64,000 nt of DNA from Aplectana chamaeleonis (GCA_029168955.1 JAPDOI010001357.1:124001-188000); one strand, 5' to 3'. Positions 49,490-60,959 are shown, counted from the first letter of the stretch. Translations and numbers: made by a program. The notes: a model not told the origin generated them from the sequence alone.

Positions 49490-49960
49490 ATTTACACTCC
49501 AACGCCATTCCCTCGCGTGACGCGCTGGCATTGGGGAATATGAATAACCCGTATGACATTTTCAAGGGATTTACAAATCATCACGAGTTATCACAAAAGT
49601 GTTGAGTCGTAGCGTTGCTTGCTTGGCCAGCGTGTTCTCATTTGCACATGTAAAGAGAAGTCACGGAGTTGCTAGCAGCGGCTAGTAACGCTGGGTGACG
49701 CATTCGAATACTCCAGCGGCGACGCTACGGCGGAATCGAATAAACTAGGCTTTAACTTTTCCAAGCAAGCAAATGCTGTACACGCGTTCACCATCGTGGT
49801 GGCAGAGGATAGTTCTAGAATTAGTAATTATGGAACGATATGAAATTGTTGATGGATTGATAATGAAAATAATGGGTCGTTACGGCCGTCGCCGCCATGG
49901 CGGAGAGGGCGTCTTGCGCGTGACGAGCGGGCGTAACGTCAGACTTTTGTACTCCGACGC
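49490..49960. repeat. Family I repeat, third locus
   Basis: 'ctcgcgtgacgcgctggcat' at the left and 'gccgtcgccgccatggcgga' at the right, with 'tatgaataac' and an AT-rich middle as at 2.3 kb. Confidence 0.6.
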
Positions 49961-50226
49961 CAGGTCTTCGTAGCATTGACAACCCGGCGCGCTGGGTGTC
50001 CGAGTCAGTATGATGAGCGCAGATAACGAAAAGAAAGGCGCTGCCAGCCGGCCTGGCACTCTCTCGGCCGGCCAAAGTGCAAACCGGCTATCTTTGCGTT
50101 TCCGCAGAGAAGGATCGTTTACTTTGGCTGTACAGGATAGGGATGGGAGCAATCCTAGTTTGGGAGGGGGTGCACTCAGCGTTCCAAACAGGAGTGGCGG
50201 ATGCAGCTTTCAGATGTCTGAGGCTC

Positions 50227-50403
50227 TGTTGTAATGTAGGCAGGTGCAGACGAAGGTTTATTGGAACAACTGAGACATACTGAAGAGAATAACGGCTTTT
50301 ATAGGCCACGAATGCAATGATATCACTTCCATGTTTACACATGATATATCTTGATATGATGATAAGATTATTGACCATTGCTTGTAGTCGATTGCCCATA
50401 ACA
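50227..50403 (-). repeat. 3' LTR of the gypsy-type element
   Basis: 177 bp, identical to the 5' LTR apart from one base near its outer edge (TGTTGTAATG here, TGTTGTGATG there on the + strand). Confidence 0.92.
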
Positions 50404-50418
50404 CCTTCCTTTCCTCAG
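50404..50418 (-). promoter_or_regulatory. Polypurine tract of the gypsy-type element
   Basis: Minus-strand GAGGAAAGGAAGG ends exactly at the 3' LTR. In LTR elements this primes plus-strand DNA synthesis. Confidence 0.8.
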
Positions 50419-53400
50419 TTAGAGACGGTACGTTTTCTGGACCGGATCGATATTGAGTTGACGCGGCGCTCGACGGCTGCGTGACGAACGTCGAGGGGTT
50501 GCCGTTGGCGGTATGGTTGCATTTATTCCTGAATTTCCATCGGTTGCGATTTCTGCGTCATTAGCGGGCGCATTGTCGGCGACGGCGGCATCTCCATACT
50601 GGTGTAATGGCAGGTCGAAGATATCCAGAAACTCGTTGATTGTTGACTGGCTATGGCGAGGCTTCAGTTGATTAACGTGTCGAGTCCATACGAGGTCCCT
50701 GCATCGAACGAGGTAGGTTACTTTTCCGATACGTCGAACAACAGTGCCGGGAGTCCATGTGCTTTTTGATGTTCGGTAGTCTTTCGCAAAGACGTTGTCG
50801 TTGACTTCGAAATGGCGTGAGCGGGTTCCATGATGTCGGTTGAATTGAGCTTCCATTTTGACATCGCGTGGTCCCACATTATTTTCAGTTGATGGCATCA
50901 TCAGGTCCAGCGTGTTTCGAAGTCGGCGTCCGAGAAAGTTCTCGGCTGGTGAGAGGTGGTTTGGTCCTGATGGGCAGGGCGTGGAACGGTAGGCCATCAG
51001 AAATGTTTGTAGGGCGTCTGTTGTTGGTTCTTCCCCTTTCATCTTAACTAGAGCTCGTTTGAACGTGTCGACAAAACGTTCGGCTTGCCCATTGCTTTGT
51101 GGATGAAACGGTGGGGTACGAACGTGCGTAATTCCTCTGGAACGGCAGAATTCCGCGAAGTTTGCTGAGGTAAATTGTGTTCCGTTGTCCGTGACGAGTG
51201 TAGTTGGATTGCCAAAACTTGCGAAAAGTTTCTTCATTGCATCCATCGTAGCGGTTGTAGTGATGGAGCTCATCTGGGTGATTTCAGGCCATTTTGAGAA
51301 AGCATCCACGATTATCAGGTAATAGACTCCATCAAGCGGTCCTGCGAAATCAGCGTGTATGCGTGTCCATGGGGAAGTTGACTTTGGCCAGGAGTGTAAG
51401 TCGGTTTTGATGGAATTTTTGGCAGCTAGCACGCATTTACTGCAGGTTCTGACGAGGCTCTCGATATCGGTATCAAGCGTAGGCCAGTAGACGTAGCTTC
51501 GAGCTAGCATTTTCATCCGTGTCTGTCCCGGGTGGGCCTTATGTAGCGAATTGAGAACTCGGCGTTGGTGGGATTTCGGATTCACGAGGCGATTTGAAGT
51601 CAGAAGGCAACTATCGACAGTTGATAGAGAATCACGACGGTTGTAGAAATGCCATAATGGGGAGTCATTATTGATGTTCGGCCATCTTCCTGTTCGGTTG
51701 TATTTGATCACATCTGTAAGTATAGGATCTGAGGTAGTTGCATCGCGAATTACCTTTGACGAGACCGGAAGTTGGCGAAGATTGTCCATGACTTCAGCAG
51801 CAATATCAGAGTTCACGGCAGCAATCACGCGATCCTCAGCTTCCGACGAACGTGACCCAATGAGACGTGATAACGCATCGGCCTGTCCGAAATCCTTCGT
51901 ATTGACGTATTCGATTGTGAAATTGTAATTCAGCAAAATTGTGGCCCATCTTTGGAGACGGTTGGCGCTGTAGACTGGTATACCCTTTGTGCTTCCGAAA
52001 ATTGCAAGAAGGGGTTTGTGATCCGTTCTCAATGTGAAATGGCGCCCATGGAGGAATCTGTGAAACTTTTGCACAGCATAAATCAAAGCTAGTCCTTCCT
52101 TTTCGATCTGACTGTAATTCTTCTGTGGAGGTGTCAGAGCGCGGCTTGCGTGGTAGACCGCTTTTTCAGTTCCATTTGGGAAAAGGTGGGTCAGAACTGC
52201 TCCGATTCCGTAATTTGAGGCATCTGCGGCGACTATGATCGGCAAGTTTGGATCAAAATGCGTCAGAAGTAGATCCGAGTTGAGCGTTTCCTTGATGCGA
52301 TCGAAATAAGCTTGGCACCTCGAACTCCAAGTGTATACAGTATCCTTTTTTGTCAGAGCATCTAATGGAGCACGGAGGTTGTGTAGATTTTTGACAAATG
52401 TTCCATAGAAGTTCACCAATCCTAGAAATGCTCGAAGTTGACTTACATCCTTAGGAGGTGGTATTCTTCGTATTGCCTCGATTTTCGCAGTATCGGGGCT
52501 GCGTCCTTCAGCATTAATGACGAATCCAAGGTATGTGATCTCAGTCTGCAAAAAGGCGCATTTTTCAAGACGAACACGGAATCCGTAGTTGTGTATTCGT
52601 TGAAATACGGCTTCGAGGCGTGTGTTGTGTTCGTCGACGGTCTTGCCCGTTACAATGAGATCGTCGAGGTAAGCGGCTACACCGTCCAATCCGGAAATAA
52701 GGGAATCCATTTGTTGCTGGAAAATACCAGGAGCGGCCTTGACCCCGAAAGGTAGGCGATTGAAACGGTAAAGTCCTCGATGTGTATTGATCGTCAGTAG
52801 TGACCGTGAATCCTCATCCACTTCTATCTGTAGATAGGCTTCGGCAAGATCGATTTGTGAAAAATATCGTCCACCATTCAGTTTGGTGAAGATATCTTCG
52901 GGCGTTGGGAGAGGGTGCTGGTGCTGTTCAAGTGCGTCGTTCAGTCCAGTAGAGTAGTCTGCACATAGACGAATTGTTCCATTTTTCTCCTGAACGGTGA
53001 CTATGGGAGCAGCCCAGTCAGAGTGATCGACGGGCGAGAGAACGTCCGCAGCAACCAGCCTTTCGATTTCCTGTGAAATTCTAGGTACAGAAGCGTATGG
53101 AACAGGTCGTACCTTCATGAATATAGGTTTGCTATTCGGCTTCAGTTTGAGCGTTGCCTTCGACTTTGTGCAGCGTCCTAGTCCTGGTGCGAAAACTGAG
53201 GGAAACTGCTTCTGGAGCTTCGTGGTAAGTGATGACCGTTGACTGCTTAACGTTGAATTGGATACAGCATTGCAGACGACATTTTCAGCGAGATTTCGTG
53301 AAAGTATTCCATGTTGTGCGATCCAATCGAGGCCCAGTAACGAGTTTGTGTCAGCAACGTGGCAGCTTCCATTCCCTTTTTGACCATCGAGAATAAAGTT

Positions 53401-54627
53401 GCATTTCAAATGTCCACTCACGTTGATTTTCTTGTTGTTTGCTGACTTCAGTGTGACGTAGGGCGGCAACAGTGGGGGACGACCGATTGCTATCCAGTCC
53501 TTGTAGCTGAGTAAGGTAACATCAGCACCAGTGTCGAGTCGCATTCTCACTTCACATCCATTTATCGTTACGGTTCGGTATATGCGGTCGACAGTTGCCA
53601 TTTCCGAAGTTGTGGATGCGATGACAACAACATTGCTGGCTTGTCTGTGTCTCATCTTCGGCTTCGGCTTGTGCTTCCGTTTTGTGAAGTTGCGGCAGAA
53701 CTCTTTCTTGTGACCAACCATTTTGCAGTCGTGACATGTTTTGTTGATGAAATCGCAATCCTTGGACCAGTGACTGCCTCCGCAGCGAAAACAGGGTGAA
53801 GGCGGATCCTTCGGTCGAGTTGTTTTGGCATTGGCAGCGTTGATGTGGCTTTGAGGTGGAATTTGTTGCTGAATTCCGAGTACCCGGGCATCTTGTCGAA
53901 TGTCCATGAATTGCTGGATCTCGGCGCTGAGTTCCTTCAGCGTGGTTTGCGGCTTGTCTTCCATCTTTCGGAGTGCTCGAGTACGTAAGTCGGCATCCTC
54001 GGTCGCAACCAATCCACAAATCCAAACCAGGCATTTCATCTGTTCAGGTGTCACTTCGTTGAATTCAGCCATTTCGTGACGTCGATTTACCATTCCAGTG
54101 TAATCGCGAAGAGCTTCACCATTGTGTTGTGTCTTCAGGTAAGCATAGCGTCTAGCGAATATTGATGTATTGTGTCCAAACAGCTCCTTGAGAGTCTTAA
54201 CTGTGTTTTCCAGAGTGATCTCGGAGGTTTTCTGGGGCAGAATGTGACTGGCGAATCGTGCATACGTTGTGGAGTCGAGTTTCGAGACGATCAATCGTGC
54301 TCTCGCGGCTTCGTCCAGTGTTGAGCCATCGCTCGAAATGACATCCTCGTATCGATTGTACCATACATCGAATGTTCCGCCATTTTCCGGATCGTAGTTG
54401 AACTCCGGGAGTCGTGTGGACAGCGAGTTCGTGACGAATTCCGCTGTAGTTGCTGGAGCGGAAGGAGTACTGGAACCGATTGTCGACATCAGGCGTTCCA
54501 TTTGTTCCATCATAGTCTTCTGTTGTTGTGCGGCCTGGCTCAGAACTGCATTCAGTGTCGTCTGCTGGCGTTCCTCAGACTGCCTCATAACAGCATCCAG
54601 GACGGCTTGTAGGGCAGCAGAATCCAT
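50419..54627 (-). CDS. Gag-Pol polyprotein of a Ty3/gypsy-type retrotransposon
   Basis: A single 1402-codon frame. Order: Gag-like N-terminus; two CCHC-type knuckles (C279-C282-H286-C291 with a 3-residue second gap, and a canonical C298-C301-H306-C311); aspartic protease LDTGADVTLL (364-373); RT with FSQIDLAEAYLQ (589-600) and catalytic YLDD (653-656); RNase H starting VAADASNYGIGAVL (799-812); and integrase with H1029-H1032-C1062-C1065 zinc site and D1093, D1147, E1183 (35 residues between the last two, the DD35E pattern). The order PR-RT-RH-IN defines Ty3/gypsy. Fusion of gag and pol in one frame means no frameshift signal is needed. The start codon lies about 58 bp after the 5' LTR. Confidence 0.95.
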   Translation of the reverse strand: MDSAALQAVLDAVMRQSEERQQTTLNAVLSQAAQQQKTMMEQMERLMSTIGSSTPSAPATTAEFVTNSLSTRLPEFNYDPENGGTFDVWYNRYEDVISSDGSTLDEAARARLIVSKLDSTTYARFASHILPQKTSEITLENTVKTLKELFGHNTSIFARRYAYLKTQHNGEALRDYTGMVNRRHEMAEFNEVTPEQMKCLVWICGLVATEDADLRTRALRKMEDKPQTTLKELSAEIQQFMDIRQDARVLGIQQQIPPQSHINAANAKTTRPKDPPSPCFRCGGSHWSKDCDFINKTCHDCKMVGHKKEFCRNFTKRKHKPKPKMRHRQASNVVVIASTTSEMATVDRIYRTVTINGCEVRMRLDTGADVTLLSYKDWIAIGRPPLLPPYVTLKSANNKKINVSGHLKCNFILDGQKGNGSCHVADTNSLLGLDWIAQHGILSRNLAENVVCNAVSNSTLSSQRSSLTTKLQKQFPSVFAPGLGRCTKSKATLKLKPNSKPIFMKVRPVPYASVPRISQEIERLVAADVLSPVDHSDWAAPIVTVQEKNGTIRLCADYSTGLNDALEQHQHPLPTPEDIFTKLNGGRYFSQIDLAEAYLQIEVDEDSRSLLTINTHRGLYRFNRLPFGVKAAPGIFQQQMDSLISGLDGVAAYLDDLIVTGKTVDEHNTRLEAVFQRIHNYGFRVRLEKCAFLQTEITYLGFVINAEGRSPDTAKIEAIRRIPPPKDVSQLRAFLGLVNFYGTFVKNLHNLRAPLDALTKKDTVYTWSSRCQAYFDRIKETLNSDLLLTHFDPNLPIIVAADASNYGIGAVLTHLFPNGTEKAVYHASRALTPPQKNYSQIEKEGLALIYAVQKFHRFLHGRHFTLRTDHKPLLAIFGSTKGIPVYSANRLQRWATILLNYNFTIEYVNTKDFGQADALSRLIGSRSSEAEDRVIAAVNSDIAAEVMDNLRQLPVSSKVIRDATTSDPILTDVIKYNRTGRWPNINNDSPLWHFYNRRDSLSTVDSCLLTSNRLVNPKSHQRRVLNSLHKAHPGQTRMKMLARSYVYWPTLDTDIESLVRTCSKCVLAAKNSIKTDLHSWPKSTSPWTRIHADFAGPLDGVYYLIIVDAFSKWPEITQMSSITTTATMDAMKKLFASFGNPTTLVTDNGTQFTSANFAEFCRSRGITHVRTPPFHPQSNGQAERFVDTFKRALVKMKGEEPTTDALQTFLMAYRSTPCPSGPNHLSPAENFLGRRLRNTLDLMMPSTENNVGPRDVKMEAQFNRHHGTRSRHFEVNDNVFAKDYRTSKSTWTPGTVVRRIGKVTYLVRCRDLVWTRHVNQLKPRHSQSTINEFLDIFDLPLHQYGDAAVADNAPANDAEIATDGNSGINATIPPTATPRRSSRSRRAPRQLNIDPVQKTYRL

Positions 54628-54684
54628 TGCAGTTGTCGAATAGGGAGGCAGGGAGTAAGTAGATGTAGATGCCTGATCGCCACT

Positions 54685-54861
54685 TGTTGTGATGTAGGCA
54701 GGTGCAGACGAAGGTTTATTGGAACAACTGAGACATACTGAAGAGAATAACGGCTTTTATAGGCCACGAATGCAATGATATCACTTCCATGTTTACACAT
54801 GATATATCTTGATATGATGATAAGATTATTGACCATTGCTTGTAGTCGATTGCCCATAACA
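54685..54861 (-). repeat. 5' LTR of the gypsy-type element
   Basis: 177 bp, ends TG...CA. Read on the minus strand it starts TGTTATGGGCAATCG. It should hold promoter and polyadenylation signals. Confidence 0.92.
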
Positions 54862-56726
54862 GCCTCAAAATAGGGTCTCTAGGAAGGCAATGTCCGATAA
54901 CGCGATCAGTTATCTGATGTGAATGGAGTTCGAGCGGCCCCTCTTAGAAAGGTTGGCACTCAGGAAGGAATCTCTACAGTATTCGATTCTTAAATTTATC
55001 CGCTGAAAGGTGTTGTAGACTGCGCTTTTTCCATGGGGTGGTACAGGAGAATCGGTTAGCAAGTTGCTTATTTACTTATTACCAAATGAATCCAGAGAGT
55101 CGTTTTATAACAGTCGTAGATGCGAAGTGGACGTTTTTTGAAAAAATTTAGCTGTGAAAATGGCGAAAACATTCTCAAGGTCACACTTCTAGCTGAATGG
55201 GTTTCTCCAAGCAAAATCATTTTGACGGTGGCCGAAACTCTTCAACAAAAAGGAACATCAGGGGCGGTAGTAAACTAGACAGAACTCAGAGTTCAGTACC
55301 ATGATAATGCCAGAGTTACGAGGAGGAATTGATGTTCGAGACATCGTTGTTACCCTCAATCTTACTGGGAACTGCCGCATACATAATTGTTTGCAAAACT
55401 TACACCCCCCTGGGAGGCGATCCCGCAGCTTCTGTTCCAATGGCAGCGATACATCTCTTTGCACCATGCTCCATTGTTTACAATGTACGCAAGATGATTG
55501 ACATCCTAAAGTGTTGCACATGCATGTTAAAAAGTGGTTGCGCGCGGAATCGAACCACTGACCGTGTAGACAGCAGCAGGGCGACATTGCGCTACACCAC
55601 CCAGCGACGAATGGGTTGGCTACTGGGGCCGTATACGTTGACATTTAAAATGGTGACATGCCAACGTATAAGTCTTTCCCATCACGTAGCTGCTCATTGT
55701 AACCAAGTTTTGTGGCGATAGCGACTGACAGGATAGCCTAACCCTTTTAGAAACCTTCATGCATACAATCCCTGATAGGCTCCCCTGGGTTCTTTACCCG
55801 TCGTTCATGTACACCAACCATCGCAACTTACAAGAAAAATATTAGCTCTTGCAGCGACGAGAGCTAAAATCAGTTTTTGATAAGCGTGCACTCTTCCTTC
55901 TTCAGTCCACGTTGTGTTCCGTATATAATGAAAGTCACATTTTCTGGTCAGATATGATATTGGTGCTTTCATTGACCGATCCGTTCAGCTAATTGTTTTT
56001 CCTCTATTTGTTCTGTCTTTCTCTAGTTTGATGTTCTGTGTTCCCCCGTTTTTCTTGATAATGTTTTTGATTTAACTAAAATTACGAATTGAGGTTAAAT
56101 CGGCCGAATATTTCGTCAGAAGAGTAGATTGTCCAGTATTTCTAAAAGCTCAATTTTGAAGTCTTTTTGGAATTTCAGGTCTGCGTGGCTTCTCCTTTCG
56201 TCTGTTTTCATAGGAACTCTACGATTCTTTCTATTTTGGCCCTAAAGCATTTGTTTTCTTAGGCAACTTGAACAAAAAGGAGAAATAAAACACACAAGTT
56301 GTCGTTTTCACCTTTGCAAAATCCACATTTCACCAAATCCGAAAGTTGTCGGCAAAAAAATTCAGGAAAGATACACTGGAAGAATAGAACTTAGCAGTTA
56401 AGGACGAAATAGCTGATATTCAATTGTCCAGGATAGATGAATAAATTCGGAAAACCGTCCTTCATTGGATTCGGATGAATATTAGGAGAATTCTTGCAAT
56501 AATCAGAGAAATTTTTTGGAAAAATTCTCAAAGCATTAAGTTCACTTATTTTGTAGGGCAGATTTTTCGACTGCTGAGTGTCCTAAATCCATGCCCCGAG
56601 GTTGGCCGAATTTTCGAAAATTGATTATCACGTCTAAACTACATAATAAATCGAATATATCAGTAAGAGTGAGAAATAATTTTATTTTTGGCTGTGTTTA
56701 TAACGAACGCGTTATTCGTATAGATC
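54862..56726. other. Intergenic, no gene seen
   Basis: Contains the tRNA-like sequence. Frames at 55258-55721 overlap on both strands and cover the tRNA-like region, so I treat them as noise. Confidence 0.55.
55538..55612 (-). tRNA. tRNA-like sequence, probably pseudogene or SINE head
   Basis: The minus strand reads 'gggtggtgtagcgcaatg' (A-box-like) and 'ggtcagtggttcgattcc' (B-box/T-arm). The acceptor stem pairs poorly and a clean anticodon stem is not evident, so a functional tRNA is doubtful. Confidence 0.35.
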
Positions 56727-56730
56727 TTAA

Positions 56731-57361
56731 AGGCAGCATACACGCTCAGAAACATGGTTGAGATAACAGCATAATTAGGACCGCCTGGCCCCTACCATGT
56801 CGTCAACGGCGTTTGAAGCGCTGAAAACCATCCAGTTTGACAGAATTCGAGCATTCCCGTCTCGAAAGCCTGTGGAACCCCACCCCTACGAATAACAGAA
56901 TGAAGAGTGGAGCATGTGAAAGCATTAGATAACTTAAAGTGATAGCACTATCAAATGAGAGCCTACGAGAGAAACGGCTTGATTCACCTGAATATAACAT
57001 GTCTGTTTACTGATGAAATGCTCCATTTTCTAAGCCAGCCGGGGTAGAGCGGTATTCTTGAAAGTGGATGGGAATTAATCGGTATGTAAACAAGTCATAA
57101 TCAGGGGAATCATGCTGTTTCTCTCGTAGACTCTCATTTGATAGTGCTATCACTCTAGATTATCAAATGCTTCCACATGCCTCACTCTTCATTCTGTTAT
57201 TCGTAGGGGTGGGGTTCCACAGGCTTTCGAGACGGGAATGCTCGAATTCTGTCAACCTGGATGGTTTTCAGCGCTTCAAACGCCGTTGACGACGTGGTAG
57301 GGGCCAGGCGGTCCTATTTATTCTGTTATCTCAACCATGTTTGTGAGCGTGTATGCTGCCT
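56731..57361. mobile_element. Family A2 foldback MITE, second copy
   Basis: 631 bp, close match to 14575-15204. TTAA flanks at 56727-56730 and 57362-57365. Confidence 0.88.
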
Positions 57362-57365
57362 TTAA

Positions 57366-59289
57366 CTGATAGATGTTATTCTTCCATGTGTTTTTCTGAA
57401 GAAACATAGTTCCAGGATGCTTTTTGAAAGTGGTAATGTATCGATTACGAAGGTGATAATGGCAATGTGTGTTTTGTTTTTTCTCAAGATTACGCGAGAA
57501 AAAGGAAGGTACAGGGTCACGACAAAAGTGATTAGTAAACTAAAAATAAGCAGTGACGAAAGAAAAAAAACAAAGCAAACACAAAATTCAAAAATAATAA
57601 CTTTAAAATCTCCATTTTAGCGCATTCTGAAGCAGCTATTTCTTTGACAGGTCTCTCAGCCAGTTATAACTATTTTTGGTATGTTCTTCTGGACCAAAAA
57701 CATTAACAAGAAAAATCGGAAACACAATACAAGAAACCTGGCCAAAAAAAGAGCAATCAGAGGTGGAAAAATCAGCTGCTCTGTCCTTCGCTGATCAATC
57801 AACGAAGGAAAATATTGCTGTATCGATCGCGTTGTCACTGCACATGGCGAACGGTACGCCAGCAGTTCGGGAATTGACGTGTATTTAGATTGTTCTTGGC
57901 TCAACTGCGGCTGCAATGATGATGGATGAAGACCTCCGAGTTGGCGGGTTACGCTAAAAAGTCCTCTCGAGGACTTTTCACCGTAACCCGCCATCGTTGT
58001 CTAGTGCACTCCTCAATTGGCGCAGTTTCTCACGGCTGACCTGCGGAGAGCGCCGATTAATTCGCGGACATCAATGTTCGCGATTGAGGGTTTCGAGGGG
58101 GGCTGAACACCAAAATGAAACCGTTTGTGTGATTTAACTAATATCATGTCTTTTTTTCAATAGTAAGTATTGAGTGCCTTTTTTTTTGGTACTAGAATAG
58201 AACCGAAGAAAGACAAGACATTCTTAGAACCACAAAGTTCTTATATAATGAATAACAAAACGGTCCTATTTTGCGAGTAAAAGGGTTCTCGAGTAATATT
58301 AATACTTTTCCGTGGACTCATCCACTCCACTTCCCTATTCCTTTTTATTTTTTGTTGGAACGTTTCTGTTAGCACCGAATCACATTTGCTTGGAGATCTC
58401 CTTTCTGATAGAATTTACTTTGCTTCTTCTTTATCGCAAGTGTAATCAGCAACGTTAGCAAAGAATTGAGTAATTTTGTTGAAGAAATTGCGCAGTGCTA
58501 TAAAAAGTGAGTGTTTGGTAGAACAGCGTCAGCTTACACATAGACGAAGCGTTCGTGGCTATTTACCAGAATAAACATTAAAACCCCAATCATCCTAGAG
58601 ATGCCAGTCGATGGCACAGTAGTAGTGTCTTTTTCTTTGTGTCTCCGGCGCAAGAGGTGGAGTGGAGGGCGCAGCAAGCGCTAGGTAAAGTGGGCGCGGC
58701 ATGCCTGGTTGTCATCGGTACCGCAACCCCGACGCCACGCTCGCGCGTGACGCTCTGGTGTTGAAGAGTATGAATAGCGCCCAAAGGGCACCACAATGTT
58801 TTGACGTTGCGACGTCACTACGTCGCTGCCAACGAGCGGCGACCGACGCGGCGACAATAATGCTTGGAAGCATCATTAATAAGAGGTCCGCAGTATATTC
58901 GGGTACTTCGAGTATTGGAATAATCGGATAATTGAATTTTTTTCTACAATCTCAGAATCTGTTCTAACTTTTTCTGTTTCCTTTTGGTAAGCCTGGAGTA
59001 AATGCTCCCACAATCAATGACAGAACAGATTTGTGGCCATTCATAGAATTGCAATGAACATCCATTCCAAAATATTGAAATAATCGAATTTCAGAAGAAT
59101 CGATAGCTTCAGTTTTATGAAAGGGTATAAGTCTACTCTCCCATGAAATAAGGGAGCCTACCACCCTGGAGTAATGCTCGGAACAAGATCGGTTCGAACA
59201 CATTCTGATACTGAGGAGAAAATTCAAATATTCGAATACTCGGTGCGCCCAGGCATAGTCGGCAGAGTACGGACAGGCTTGTGGTCGCC
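57366..59289. other. Intergenic, no gene seen
   Basis: Holds the 52-bp palindrome, a family I-like fragment near 58730-58780, and an inverted 'cgagtattcgaata'-type pair (about 58900-58945 and 59222-59250) that may mark another decayed element. Confidence 0.5.
57942..57993. repeat. 52-bp near-perfect palindrome
   Basis: Arms TGGCGGGTTACGCTAAAAAG and TGGCGGGTTACGGTGAAAAG (right arm inverted) meet at TCCTCTCGAGGA. Two mismatches; essentially no loop. Confidence 0.85.
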
Positions 59290-59720
59290 GCGTCAAGGCT
59301 ATGGCGTCGTTTATACTTCCGCCGAGGCGCGGCGTAGTGCATTTTAGGGATCGTTTATACTTCTGCCGCCTAGCAGCGCGGCGAAGTGCAATCCTATAAT
59401 ATCGATCGTGCTGCGCCGCGTGATCAATATCACAGAAATGCACGGTGCCGCGCCGCTTGGCGGCGGAAGTATAAACGGCCCCTTAGCCATATCGACCGCG
59501 CGGCACCGCAGGACGTTTAAAGTTCAACTGCATTAATTTTGTAAAAGGCGCCGCACGCGGCCGCTGCCGCCGCCTGAGGGGTCGTCTAGTCTTCCGCCGC
59601 CGAGCGGCGCGGCAAAATGCAATTTTATAATATCGATCGTGCCCCGCCGCGTGATCAATATATCAGAAATGCAACGCCCCGCGCCGTTCGGCGTCGGAAG
59701 TATAGACGGCCCATGAGATG
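59290..59720. repeat. Family J palindromic repeats, two or three nested or tandem units
   Basis: Two full foldbacks (about 59348-59486 and 59578-59712), each with 'ataatatcgatcgtg' inside, and a partial unit at 59305-59345. Confidence 0.78.
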
Positions 59721-60211
59721 AGCAGGCGGCACGGTGACGATGGTGTCAAAATGAAGTAAGTGCTCCTGGAATCGGGCTCATAAACGATGATTCCTCATGG
59801 GTAGAGTTGAATTAACCTTGGGATATTGATTTTCTGTAACCCATAGCATGGAGAAGCACATTAAGTCAGGTTAAAACTAATCGATGCCCATGAATTCATC
59901 GTTTATTCAAAATAATATTGAGAAACATTGATTTAATTGTACTCATTTGTTCTTATTTGCGCAGTTTACTTCCAGGCATTAGACCCTAATTCGTGAATGA
60001 ATCAATGATCCGAACACGACCGTTTGAAGAGTCATAATGACCGAAATCTCAGGAGTTCATAAATCAGATTTTTCAACTGTTTCATATTGCCTCCAATTCA
60101 ATGTTCAGATATTTAATTGAACAATGAGTCTATTGTTTTTTTTTTCAAAAATTAGTCGGATCACTTGAGAACGTTTGAAATATTTTCGCGTTCGTCTATT
60201 CGACTCATTGA

Positions 60212-60928
60212 AGCATCGTATTTGAGTGGTATTATTCTATAACATGGACTAGTTGTCCGGCTGGATGAATGGGTCTACAAACGATTTCATGGTCACAACA
60301 AACACTTACTGTGATACTTAGGAGAGGGGGTGATACCTAAAGGCAGCATACACGCTAGTAAACGTGGTTGAGATAACTACGGGAATATGTAGAATGGTAT
60401 ATCTCAGATTGCAATGCCTACGCATTTTGAAGCGTCCAAAACGACCCACAATGCCGTTACAGGAGTAGCAAGTTTGGCCCCGCCCGTAATTTCACGCCCC
60501 CTGCATTTGGCCGTTTCCGGCAACGCAAGGTTGCTGGGTCATCTTCATCATCGGTACTCTTGGTGGATTGCCTAACAAGTGATCCACACATGTCACTGAC
60601 GGCAAAGATGACCCAGCAACCCGCGTTCGAGGAAAAAGGCAAATACAGGGGGCGTAAAAATACGGGCGGGACCAAACTTGCTACTCCTGTAACGGCATTG
60701 TGGGTCGTTTTTGACGCATCAAAATGCGTAGGCATTATGTTGCAAGTCATACGGTTCGATTCAAATTGTTGTCCCAACAATGTTTACGAGCGTGTATGCT
60801 GCCTTTAAGGATTCGGTGTATTTCTGGTGCGTTTGTCTCAATTTCGACGTCATTTTAGTTCTTCCCGGGGGCCACTTAATCAATATAGCCAATAATTTCA
60901 AAATCGAAGATTATCGTGAACACTGCCG
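60212..60928. mobile_element. Family B element split by a nested family A1 MITE
   Basis: 60212-60336 and 60809-60928 are two parts of a family B element in inverted orientation relative to 9.5 kb. The right end is CGTGAACACTGCC with TTAA at 60929-60932. An internal deletion joins 'ggatgaa' to 'gggtc'. The left terminus was not found. Confidence 0.75.
60341..60804. mobile_element. Family A1 foldback MITE, nested in a family B element
   Basis: Ends AGGCAGCATACACGCTAGTA and inverse; flanks CTAA (60337-60340) and TTAA (60805-60808). Inserted at the same family B position as the 13.6-kb copy. Confidence 0.85.
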
Positions 60929-60959
60929 TTAAGAGAGTACGCTTCCATTTCACCAAGGA

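Larger units (their letters stand above)
50227..54861 (-). mobile_element. Complete Ty3/gypsy-type LTR retrotransposon
   Basis: 4,635 bp, read on the minus strand. Two 177-bp LTRs (TG...CA ends) differ at one visible position (the seventh base, a versus g). A purine tract GAGGAAAGGAAGG directly precedes the 3' LTR, and TGGCGATCAGG just after the 5' LTR could be the primer binding site. Flanks GGCTC (50222-50226) and GCCTC (54862-54866) look like a 5-bp target duplication with one mismatch. One uninterrupted gag-pol frame lies inside; no env-like frame is seen. Recent insertion, probably competent. Confidence 0.93.
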
